DNA from: Microbacterium sp. ProA8
Lineage (GTDB): Bacteria > Actinomycetota > Actinomycetes > Actinomycetales > Microbacteriaceae
Length of the DNA: 64,000 nt
Reading direction: 5' to 3'
NCBI RefSeq assembly: GCF_039905635.1
Contig: NZ_CP157000.1
Coordinates: 186,001 to 250,000, forward strand
The position numbers and the translations under genes were made by a program. The notes beneath the pieces are model-generated. The model was not told where the DNA came from and did no database searches. It saw only the letters and a list, made by a program, of their open reading frames with translations. Below are positions 42,792 through 50,007 of the stretch, piece after piece (within the stretch, counting starts at the first letter, position 1; each line of letters starts with the position of its first letter).

Positions 42792-43609
42792 TCTCCGGTG
42801 GCGCAGGCGTCGGCGCGGCGCCGACGGGTGGCGACGGGTGCGGCCGCCAGAACGCGGGAAAGCGCCAGCAGCCAGGCGCCCATCGTGACGAACGCGACCA
42901 GCTCGAACAGTGCGAGCGTGATGAACCCGGCTGTCAGCACGACGATGCCCACGGTGAGCAGCGCGACGCAGAAGGCGGTGATGCGTCGGAACCGGCGGCT
43001 GCGACCGGGGATCGTGAGGCCCGTGGCGACCGTCGCGAGGAACGACAGCCCCAAGCAGGCCGCGATGATGTCGTGCATGACGGCGCTCACCGGGATGGGA
43101 ACGAGCCCCACGGCGGTGAGGTGAAGACCGGCCGACACGATCGACCCGCGGAAGCCGCGCGTCCTGCGGCGACTCATGCCGGCGGGGAGGGCGACCGCGA
43201 CCAGCACGCCATAGGCGGCCAGGAAGAAGCCCGAGAAGATCGCGATGCTGTTGAACGCTCTGCCGGAGAAGTCGGAGTGCGTGCCCAGCTGGGAGAAATG
43301 GTGGTGCCACCACGTCGGGTCATGGCTCGTGAGCAGCGAGACGAGCACGCCCACCGGGAGCGAGAGCACCGCGAGCCGCCCGACCTGGTGCGCGACGAGC
43401 GCATGGTCGGGCTGGACGGGCGCTGCGCCCCGCCCCGGCGGGTCGGCATCATCGGCGGTCGGCGTCTCGGTCACCCGCGGCGGCGTGGCCGCCGTCCGGT
43501 GGGTGGCAGCACGCACGCGAGCCTGTCGGGCGGCAGGCGCGATCGCGCGAGGCGTCGCGGCTGGACCGCTGGTTGCGTCGGAAAGGGTCGTGGGAGGCAT
43601 TCGACTCAC
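42269..43609 (-). CDS. Second DUF998-like membrane protein; C-terminal third overlaps the ABM gene
   Basis: The frame runs 446 residues from the GTG at 43609 (ATG at 43600 possible). About 70 low-complexity residues are followed by six hydrophobic segments, with the DUF998-type loop HDPTWWHHHFSQLGTHSDFSGRAFN. The membrane part ends near LLALSRVLAAAPVATRRRR, at about 42810. The remaining 170 or so residues are Ser/Arg/Pro-rich and lie out of frame over the ABM gene, so they look like readthrough of a lost stop or a frameshift rather than a real domain. The true product may end near 42800. Confidence 0.6.
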   Translation of the reverse strand: MSRMPPTTLSDATSGPAATPRAIAPAARQARVRAATHRTAATPPRVTETPTADDADPPGRGAAPVQPDHALVAHQVGRLAVLSLPVGVLVSLLTSHDPTWWHHHFSQLGTHSDFSGRAFNSIAIFSGFFLAAYGVLVAVALPAGMSRRRTRGFRGSIVSAGLHLTAVGLVPIPVSAVMHDIIAACLGLSFLATVATGLTIPGRSRRFRRITAFCVALLTVGIVVLTAGFITLALFELVAFVTMGAWLLALSRVLAAAPVATRRRRADACATGEWMPWQNPLPIPSPLRSSDASTPPAPQKPRAGCRREQTSPPASRASSAPAGSAPARAATSGTCSTASATSRPSRPGRIRRSARGGSIPAVPSRTRSGSSDAPASRAGSTLRSRRTSSRGIRTSLRHRPPDRSSSRSRPPRRAGSRPSRSGSASSPRISSRRGSSATSRGSRSGR

Positions 43610-44058
43610 GATCGGTTCTGTACGACGCCCCCCGGTGCCGACATCCCCCAATAGACCCCGACCCCGGAGTCCGCCGGTTCTGACGACAAATCCCCAGTTC
43701 AGCAGTCAGCGCTGATCAGCAAAAAACGCTGGTCAGCGACGAGCCGCTGAGTCAAACAGTAGCCCGGCCTCCGGGGAGAATGCCCGGCGGATGACGAACC
43801 GCCTCAGCGCTCGTGCTCAGCGCCCGTGCAGGCGGGATTGGTACTCTGGCAGGGTCGGCTCTGGACACCGCGTGTTGCGGATCGGGTTTGTGAGTCTTTG
43901 GGGCCGATGGTCTGGGCGCGTCCGCCCTGACGACCATCACATCGAATGGCCCCCGGCCGACGAACAGTCCGGGTAACTCCTCGCCGCCGCAGGCGGCATC
44001 GCACGCATGCGCGCGGGGGAGTGCTGTTCCGCGAGAACAACCCAGAGAAGGACACACC
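43610..44058 (+). other. 449-bp gene-free region: overlapping palindromes and long leader of the helicase gene
   Basis: Near the left end are two overlapping perfect palindromes, TCAGCGCTGA (43706-43715) and GCTGATCAGC (43711-43720), followed by A6 and CGCTGGTCAGCGAC. TACTCT at about 43851-43856 is a candidate -10 for the DEAD-box gene, which would give a leader of about 200 nt. The short open frames in it have no ribosome site or codon bias. AGAGAAGGA precedes the GTG start at 44059. Long leaders are usual for cold-inducible helicase genes. Confidence 0.4.
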
Positions 44059-46014
44059 GTGCCCAAGAACAAGAAGCCGGCCGGCGGCCGCGCGGCCAAG
44101 AACTTCGAGCCCCGCTACGGCGCGAAGTCCAGCTATCAGGACCGCAAGCGCCGCCCGGGCGAATCGTCGGCGGGTCAGACGGGCAGCCGCAGCGCCGGCC
44201 ACCGCGGCCACCGGCCCGAAGAGGCGGATGCCTCGCCCAAGCGCCGCTGGAACGCCCAGGAGCGTGCCGGCCGCGGGGAAGCCCGCGCCATCCGCACCCA
44301 CGCCCACGACGACCGTCCGGCCCGCTCGCAGGGTGACCGTCCGACCCGTTCGTACGGCGAGCGGCTGGCACGCTCGCAGGGGGACCGTCCGGCGCGTTCG
44401 TACGACGATCGCCCGCGACGGGACGACCGTCCGGCGCGTTCGTACGACGATCGCCCCGCTCGCTCGCAAGGGGACCGTCCGGCCCGTTCGTACGACGACC
44501 GTCCGGCCCGCTCGCAGGGTGACCGTCCGGCCCGTTCGTACGACGATCGCCCGCGTCGGGACGACCGTCCGGCCCGTTCGTACGAGGATCGCCCGCGTCG
44601 CGATGACCGTCCCGCCCGCTCGCAGGGCGACCGTCCGGCCCGTTCGTACGACGACCGCCCGCGCCGGGACGACCGTCCCGCCCGTTCGCAGAGCGTCCGT
44701 CCTCGCCGGGACGGCGCCGCCAGCCGGTCGGATTGGAACGCTCCCGCGCGCACGGCGGCGTACGAGGCCCACGTCGACGTCGTGCACGAGCGCCTCCAGG
44801 CCGAGGCGATCCAGGCCGACAACGTCGCCGAGGCGACCTTCGGCGACCTGGGCCTCGGAGAGAACATCGTCCGTGCGCTCGCGGATCTCGGCGCCGCGTC
44901 GCCGTTCCCGATCCAGGCAGCGACGATCCCGCCGATCCTCCACGGCAAGGACGTGCTCGCGCGCGGCCGGACCGGGTCGGGCAAGACCATCGCGTTCGGT
45001 GCGCCACTCGTCGAGAGCGTGCTGCGCTCGCAGGCCGGACAGCGCCGCGAGTTCGCCCGCGCGCCGAAGGCGCTCATCCTGGCCCCGACGCGCGAGCTCG
45101 CGCTGCAGATCGACGGCACGATCCAGCCGATCGCGCGCAGCGTGGGACTGTTCACCACCCAGATCTACGGCGGCGTGCCGCAGGGGCGTCAGGCCGGCGC
45201 GCTGAAGCGAGGCGTCGACATCGTCATCGGCACTCCCGGCCGCATCGAGGATCTCGTCAACCAGGGCAAGCTCGACCTCTCCGAGATCCGCATCGTCGTG
45301 CTCGACGAGGCCGACCACATGTGCGAGCTGGGCTTCCTCGAGCCGGTGCAGCGCATCCTCCGTCACACCGCCAAGGGCAGCCAGAAGCTGCTGTTCTCGG
45401 CCACGCTCGACCGTGAGGTGGCGGCGCTCGTCGACGAGTTCCTCGTCAAGCCCGCCGTCTACGAGGTGGCCGGCGAAGACCAGGACTCGGGCACGATCGA
45501 GCACCGCGTGCTCGTGATCGAGCACCGCGAGAAGGCCGAGATCCTCGACTCGCTCGTCGCGCGCGAAGGCAAGACGCTCGTCTTCGCCCGCACCCGCGCC
45601 TACGCAGAGATGCTCGCCGACCAGTTCGACGACGCCGGCATCCGTGCGGTCGCCCTCCACGGCGACCTCAACCAGGCCAAGCGCACCCGCAACCTCGAGA
45701 AGCTCACCTCGGGTCGGGTCAACGTGCTGGTGGCAACGGATGTCGCGGCTCGAGGCATCCACGTCGACGACATCGATCTGGTGGTCCAGGCCGACGCACC
45801 CGACGAGTACAAGACCTATCTGCACCGCTCGGGGCGCACCGGCCGCGCCGGACGCTCGGGCACCGTGGTGACGCTCATCACCCGTCAGCGCCGCCGCCGC
45901 ATGGGCGAGCTGCTGGACCGCGCCGAGATCGACGCGCCGTTCGAAGAGGTCGCACTCGGCGACGACCTGCTCGAGGAGCTCTCGGGCCGTCAGCTGTCCC
46001 ACGTCGACCGCTGA
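44059..46014 (+). CDS. DEAD-box ATP-dependent RNA helicase with repeat-rich N-terminus
   Basis: 651 residues from a GTG start. Residues 85-218 are a low-complexity domain with sixteen DRP units. The helicase core follows: Q motif FPIQAATIP, motif I GRTGSGKT, Ia PTRELA, Ib TPGR, II DEAD, III SAT, then VATDVAARGIHVDDI (V) and HRSGRTGR (VI). The C-terminal extension is short. It unwinds RNA during ribosome assembly, mRNA decay or cold adaptation. Unusually, the Arg-rich low-complexity segment is at the N-terminus rather than at the C-terminus. A clear terminator follows. Confidence 0.93.
   Translation: MPKNKKPAGGRAAKNFEPRYGAKSSYQDRKRRPGESSAGQTGSRSAGHRGHRPEEADASPKRRWNAQERAGRGEARAIRTHAHDDRPARSQGDRPTRSYGERLARSQGDRPARSYDDRPRRDDRPARSYDDRPARSQGDRPARSYDDRPARSQGDRPARSYDDRPRRDDRPARSYEDRPRRDDRPARSQGDRPARSYDDRPRRDDRPARSQSVRPRRDGAASRSDWNAPARTAAYEAHVDVVHERLQAEAIQADNVAEATFGDLGLGENIVRALADLGAASPFPIQAATIPPILHGKDVLARGRTGSGKTIAFGAPLVESVLRSQAGQRREFARAPKALILAPTRELALQIDGTIQPIARSVGLFTTQIYGGVPQGRQAGALKRGVDIVIGTPGRIEDLVNQGKLDLSEIRIVVLDEADHMCELGFLEPVQRILRHTAKGSQKLLFSATLDREVAALVDEFLVKPAVYEVAGEDQDSGTIEHRVLVIEHREKAEILDSLVAREGKTLVFARTRAYAEMLADQFDDAGIRAVALHGDLNQAKRTRNLEKLTSGRVNVLVATDVAARGIHVDDIDLVVQADAPDEYKTYLHRSGRTGRAGRSGTVVTLITRQRRRRMGELLDRAEIDAPFEEVALGDDLLEELSGRQLSHVDR
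44311..44714 (+). repeat. In-frame tandem repeats in the helicase gene
   Basis: About 400 bp of 24-bp and 18-bp units that encode DRPARSQG, DRPARSYD and DRPRRD in varying order (16 DRP in total). Nucleotide identity between units is very high (GACCGTCCGGCCCGTTCGTA recurs), which makes the tract prone to copy-number change without loss of frame. Confidence 0.9.
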
Positions 46015-46020
46015 TCTCCG

Positions 46021-46057
46021 TCGAAGCGGCTCCACCTGAGGGTGGGGCCGCTTCGTC
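46021..46057 (+). terminator. Terminator of the helicase gene
   Basis: CGAAGCGGC (46022-46030) pairs with GCCGCTTCG (46047-46055), with an inner CCACC/GGTGG stem. Confidence 0.8.
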
Positions 46058-46219
46058 GTCCGGTCGCGAGATCGACCGCTGATCGCCTCGCGACGGACGC
46101 GATCCCGCGGGGGCTGATCGCGCTGACAGGGGCGGATCCGGCGGCGCCCGGGCGTCGCCGCTTTTTCGGCTCTTCCGGCGAGGTGTCGCCGCGTGCCAGA
46201 ATAGGCACCAGGTAATTTG

Positions 46220-46236
46220 TTAGGACGGTTACCTAA
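46220..46236 (+). promoter_or_regulatory. Candidate ROK-type operator of the chitinase gene
   Basis: TTAGGACGGTTACCTAA: arms TTAGG and CCTAA with a 7-nt centre, 45 bp before the start. From memory, the closely similar motif TTAGGAAAGTTTCCTAA stands before many actinobacterial chitinase and glycoside hydrolase genes and is attributed to ROK-family repressors; 14 of 17 positions agree. Confidence 0.5.
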
Positions 46237-46280
46237 ATCGTTCCGACGTGCTTCACCCCACCGCAATCGAAGGAGCTTGT

Positions 46281-48059
46281 GTGTCGATCCCCAGAACCCC
46301 GGCGCTCTCGGCCGCCGTCATCGGAGCGCTCGTCGCCGGCCTGTTCGCGGCATCCCCCGCCGTCGCAGCCGCGGACGAGCCCACCCCCACCACCACGATC
46401 AACGGCTACCGCAACGTCGGGTACTACGGGCAATGGCGTGCGACCGGAGAAGCCCAGGCCACGATCAAGCGTCTGTTCGTCGACGGCCCCGCCGGAGAGA
46501 ACCTCACGCACCTCAACTACTCGTTCGGCAACATCGCCGGTGACGAGGCGGCGCTCGACGCCGCGCGAGCGGCGGGGGTGCAGGGTCTCGACGACGTCGA
46601 GCCGTACACGTGCTTCATCTCCGACACCGCCGCACCCGGTCCCGGGCAGACCGACACCGCCGGCGATGCCGACAGCGACTTCGCGCACGCCTTCCCCGCC
46701 GACCAGTCCGTGCTCGGCATCGCCGACACGAAGAAGCAGAAGCTCGCCGGCAACTTCAACCAGCTCTCGCAGCTGAAGCGCCTGCACCCCGACCTGAAGG
46801 TCAACGTGTCGCTCGGCGGCTGGTCGTGGTCGAAGTCGTTCTCGAAGGCCGTCGCCACGCCGGAGCTGCGGTCCGGTCTCGCCGCGTCGTGCATCGACCT
46901 GTACATCAGGGGAAACCTCCCTGTGATCGACGGTCGCGGAGGTCCTGGAGCGGCCGCCGGCATCTTCGACGGCTTCGATCTCGACTGGGAGTGGCCCGGC
47001 GCGCCGGACTGGGCGCAGGAGGTCGGCAACACCGTCGATCCTGTCAACGACAAGGCGAACTTCCTCGCGTTCGTCCAGGAGCTGCGCGCGCAGCTCGACG
47101 TCGTCGAGGCGGAGACCGGGCGCGACTACGAGCTCTCGGCGTTCCTTCCGGCCGGGCCGACGCAGATCGCGGCCGGCGGCTGGAACGACCCCGAGCTGTT
47201 CGAGTACCTCGACTACGCGAACCTGCAGGGGTACGACCTCTGGGGCTCGTGGACGCCTGAGACCGGACATCAGGGCAACGTGTACGGCGACCCGGCCCAC
47301 AACTGGGGTCTCGGACTGGACACGGTCGTCGCGTCGTACGTCAACGCCGGCGTCGACGCGTCGCAGCTGAACCTGGGTCTCGCCGCCTACGGACAGGGAT
47401 GGCGGGATGCCGAACCCCAGCCGTGGACGGCATCCGGTGGCGGCCTCGGCCAGATCACGTGGGACCAGCTGAAGCTGCGCGACCTCGAGATCCACCACGA
47501 GCGCACCGCCGACGGCCGCTTCAACGCGACGTGGGGGTATGACGCCGCGGCGCGCGAGTTCTGGTCGTTCGACGACGAGGTGGCGGTGGCCGAGAAGACC
47601 GCGTGGGCCCTCTCGCAGGGCTTGGGCGGCGTCGACTTCTGGGAGGTCGGAAACGACGTGGCCGGCGACCTGTCCAGCGCGTCGGCCGACGTGCTGCGTG
47701 CCGCTGTCCCCGGTCCGGTCGAGGGCGCGGAACTGGTCGTGTGCGAGGAGACTGCGGATGCCGCAGCCGCGCCCTGGCACGCGCAGACCACGTACCGCGG
47801 GGGAGAGCTGGTGCACCTCGACGGCCGCGTGTTCGAGGCGCAGTGGTATGCGAAGGGCGACGAGCCCGGCGCTTCGGCGCGCGGGCCGTGGAGCACGCTC
47901 ACCGCCTGCGGAACCGACCCGGCGACGGTGCAGGACTGGTACGCCGACCGCATCTACACCCAGGGCGATCAGGTCGTCTACGACGGCGTGACCTATACGG
48001 CGCAGTGGTGGAGCCGCAACGACGTGCCCGGAGCCAAGCACGGCCCCTGGAGGAGCTGA
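46281..48059 (+). CDS. Secreted GH18 chitinase with two chitin-binding modules
   Basis: 592 residues. A signal peptide of about 33 residues ends in AVAAA. The GH18 barrel begins NVGYYGQW; strand 3 reads VNVSLGGWSWS, and the catalytic signature DGFDLDWEWPG (DxxDxDxE) is intact near residue 230. Two C-terminal ChtBD3/CBM5-12 modules follow, each with paired aromatics (FEAQWYAKGDEPG and YTAQWWSRNDVPG). It hydrolyses extracellular chitin to oligomers. AAGGAG five nt before the GTG decides the start; an in-frame upstream codon at 46248 lacks a site. It has its own operator and terminator, so it is a single-gene unit. Confidence 0.95.
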   Translation: MSIPRTPALSAAVIGALVAGLFAASPAVAAADEPTPTTTINGYRNVGYYGQWRATGEAQATIKRLFVDGPAGENLTHLNYSFGNIAGDEAALDAARAAGVQGLDDVEPYTCFISDTAAPGPGQTDTAGDADSDFAHAFPADQSVLGIADTKKQKLAGNFNQLSQLKRLHPDLKVNVSLGGWSWSKSFSKAVATPELRSGLAASCIDLYIRGNLPVIDGRGGPGAAAGIFDGFDLDWEWPGAPDWAQEVGNTVDPVNDKANFLAFVQELRAQLDVVEAETGRDYELSAFLPAGPTQIAAGGWNDPELFEYLDYANLQGYDLWGSWTPETGHQGNVYGDPAHNWGLGLDTVVASYVNAGVDASQLNLGLAAYGQGWRDAEPQPWTASGGGLGQITWDQLKLRDLEIHHERTADGRFNATWGYDAAAREFWSFDDEVAVAEKTAWALSQGLGGVDFWEVGNDVAGDLSSASADVLRAAVPGPVEGAELVVCEETADAAAAPWHAQTTYRGGELVHLDGRVFEAQWYAKGDEPGASARGPWSTLTACGTDPATVQDWYADRIYTQGDQVVYDGVTYTAQWWSRNDVPGAKHGPWRS

Positions 48060-48070
48060 CCGGCGGAGAC

Positions 48071-48101
48071 AAGGCGGGCGTCTCTCAGGGCGCCCGCCTT
48101 T
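48071..48101 (+). terminator. Terminator of the chitinase gene
   Basis: AAGGCGGGCG (48071-48080) and CGCCCGCCTT (48091-48100) with a 10-nt loop, followed by T. Confidence 0.85.
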
Positions 48102-48149
48102 CGCGTGCTCCGGCGGTTCGGGGGCGCGGTCTGTGGCTTCGAGGGTGTG

Positions 48150-48246
48150 GTTGCCGCGCGTCCTGACCCCTGAGCCGGGGAGCGGTGCTTCGGGTGGCGC
48201 GCTTCGTCGCTTCGCCGCGGTCGTTGCCGCGCGTCGTGGCCCCTGA
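48150..48246. repeat. Pair of 24-bp direct repeats
   Basis: GTTGCCGCGCGTCCTGACCC plus CTGA at 48150-48173 recurs with two mismatches at 48223-48246. The 190 bp between the chitinase terminator and the tetR stop contain no gene. Confidence 0.6.
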
Positions 48247-48257
48247 ATCTGGGGCGA

Positions 48258-48920
48258 TCAGTCGGCGAGGGCGGCGCCGATCGACGCCACGAGCGCGGGG
48301 TCGGCGCCGAGTGAGGAGAGGCGCGCGCGCAGCGCGACCTCGGCCCGGCGATACGGCTCGTCGCTCACGTAGAGGAGTGACCGGGTGTTCGCCGCTTCGA
48401 GGAACGACACCATCTCGAACGTGAGCTGACGTGCGTCATCGAGCAGGGGCAGCTCGCCGGCCGCCATCGCGTGCTCGATGCTCAGGGTGAGGTAGTCCTC
48501 CCACTCGCCGGAGGCGGAGACGATCGCGTCGCGGACGCTGCCGGGTCGCGCGTCGAACTCGACCGAGGTGGCGGCGAAGAAGCATCCGCCGCTGAAGACC
48601 CGGTCGCGCGAGTACGCCAGCCAGTCCGCCAGCAGTGCGCACACGCGCACCAGCCCGCGGGGTGTGCGTGCGCGAGCCGGCGCGACGACGCGATCGATGA
48701 ACACTTCTCGCGCGGCGGCGACGACGGCGAGCTGCAACTGCTCCTTGGAGCCGAACAGCGTCGCGATGCCGCTCTTGCTGTGCCCCGAGGCATCCGCCAG
48801 TCGTCCGATCGTCAGGCCGTCGAGACCGTCGACCGTGGCGGTGTCGACGGCGTGGGCGAGCACCGCGCGGCGCGACTCGTCGCCGCGGAGGCGACGGCGA
48901 TCAACGGGGGCTTGTGTCAC
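48258..48920 (-). CDS. TetR-family transcriptional regulator
   Basis: 220 residues, GTG start 6 nt behind TAACCT (48932-48927), a leaderless layout. DNA-binding part: AVLAHAVDTATVDGLDGLTIGRLADASGHSKSGIATLFGSKEQLQLAVV. The C-terminal domain with SGGCFFAATSVEFDARPG belongs to the TetR_C group often found with hydrolases and efflux genes. It is divergent from an alpha/beta hydrolase and the shared 70 bp contains two near-palindromic operators, so it almost certainly controls both genes. Confidence 0.9.
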   Translation of the reverse strand: MTQAPVDRRRLRGDESRRAVLAHAVDTATVDGLDGLTIGRLADASGHSKSGIATLFGSKEQLQLAVVAAAREVFIDRVVAPARARTPRGLVRVCALLADWLAYSRDRVFSGGCFFAATSVEFDARPGSVRDAIVSASGEWEDYLTLSIEHAMAAGELPLLDDARQLTFEMVSFLEAANTRSLLYVSDEPYRRAEVALRARLSSLGADPALVASIGAALAD

Positions 48921-48934
48921 GGGTCGAGGTTACC

Positions 48935-48974
48935 GTACGATCGTTCGTATTCATAAGTACGATCGTTCGTATTC
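48935..48974 (+). promoter_or_regulatory. Tandem TetR operators between tetR and hydrolase
   Basis: The 18-mer GTACGATCGTTCGTATTC occurs twice (48935-48952 and 48957-48974) with a 22-bp period, i.e. two DNA turns. Each contains TACGA-TCGT-TCGTA, a TetR-type dyad. Confidence 0.8.
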
Positions 48975-48990
48975 TTCGGATCGGAGCACC

Positions 48991-49920
48991 ATGAATCTCG
49001 CATTGACCGCCGCGGGCGCCACAATCCGCGGATTAGGCGCTGTGTCGCCGGGCTGGGGAGCAACCCTCGCGATGCCGCTGTTCGGTTCGGTCGCGGCGCC
49101 GCGACCGGTGCAGGCGGATGAGGAGGCGACGATGTGGCTCGCGCGTCGTCGCACCGTTCGGATCGACGGCGTCCAACGCCGGGGTGTCGAGGTCGACACC
49201 TACGAGTGGGGCAGCGGCCCGCGCACCGTGGTGCTCGCGCACGGGTGGAACGGACGCGCAAGCCAGTTCGCTGCCCTCGTGCGGGAGCTGGTCGCGGCGG
49301 GCTATCGCGTCGTGGCGTTCGACGCGCCGGCGCACGGCTCGTCGGCGGGCCGCCGCACCTACCTCGTCGACTGGCTCGATACGTTCTCGGCTCTGCAGGA
49401 GCGCCACGGGGCCTTCGACGCGATGGTCGGGCATTCGTTCGGCGGTCTGGCGACGCTCGTGGGCGTGGCCGGCGGAACGGATGCCGCACGCGTTGTCACG
49501 ATCGCAGCGCCCGCTGATGCCGACCTGCTCTTGACCCAGTTCCAGGGCATGCTCCGGTACTCCGACGCGGTGTCCGCGCGCATGCGCGAGCGCTTCGCGA
49601 GCCGGTACTTCCCCGGACAGGCTGATCCCTTCGCGTGGTTGTCGAGTGTCCGGCGGCCGCTGCCCGGCGGTGTGCCGCTGCTCGTCATCCACGACGACGG
49701 CGATCGGATGGTGCCCTACGCCGAGGCCGGCAGGATTATGTCCGCGAACCCGAATGCCCGTCTGCTCACGACGACCGCGCTCGGGCACAGTCGCCTGCTC
49801 GCTGCGGATGCCGTGCTCGACGCGGTCCTCGAACACCTCGAGGCGTCGCCCAGCCCGGAGATGACGCGGACCCCGAAGGTTGCGGTCGATCGGCTGGCGC
49901 CCGTGCCGGTCGCTGCGTAG
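48991..49920 (+). CDS. Alpha/beta hydrolase, TetR-controlled
   Basis: 309 residues. Oxyanion motif VVLAHGWNGRASQF, nucleophile elbow GHSFGG, Asp in IHDDGDRMVP and His in LGHSRLL, all in the expected order. An N-terminal hydrophobic segment of about 30 residues (GAVSPGWGATLAMPLFG) could associate with the membrane. GGAGCACC precedes the ATG. It is probably an esterase or lipase-like enzyme induced by a hydrophobic compound sensed by the divergent TetR regulator (inference). Confidence 0.87.
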   Translation: MNLALTAAGATIRGLGAVSPGWGATLAMPLFGSVAAPRPVQADEEATMWLARRRTVRIDGVQRRGVEVDTYEWGSGPRTVVLAHGWNGRASQFAALVRELVAAGYRVVAFDAPAHGSSAGRRTYLVDWLDTFSALQERHGAFDAMVGHSFGGLATLVGVAGGTDAARVVTIAAPADADLLLTQFQGMLRYSDAVSARMRERFASRYFPGQADPFAWLSSVRRPLPGGVPLLVIHDDGDRMVPYAEAGRIMSANPNARLLTTTALGHSRLLAADAVLDAVLEHLEASPSPEMTRTPKVAVDRLAPVPVAA

Positions 49921-50007
49921 AGCCGGAGCCCGCGAGAGCCCGTACCTCTCTGTCCGCGCATGAGCGTGACCCTCGCCGTCGGTGCGGGTCGGCGTGCGCG
50001 CAGCGGA

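Noticed and set aside
43791..43976. 61-codon ORF in the helicase leader
   Set aside because: No ribosome site, atypical composition, and it begins upstream of the likely transcription start.
44311..44714. CRISPR or intergenic minisatellite
   Set aside because: The repeats are read in frame as a protein domain of the helicase and have no unique spacers.
46220..46236. DtxR/IdeR iron box before the chitinase
   Set aside because: The arms TTAGG/CCTAA match, but the total length is 17 rather than 19 and the central AG-S-CT is missing; a ROK-type site fits better.
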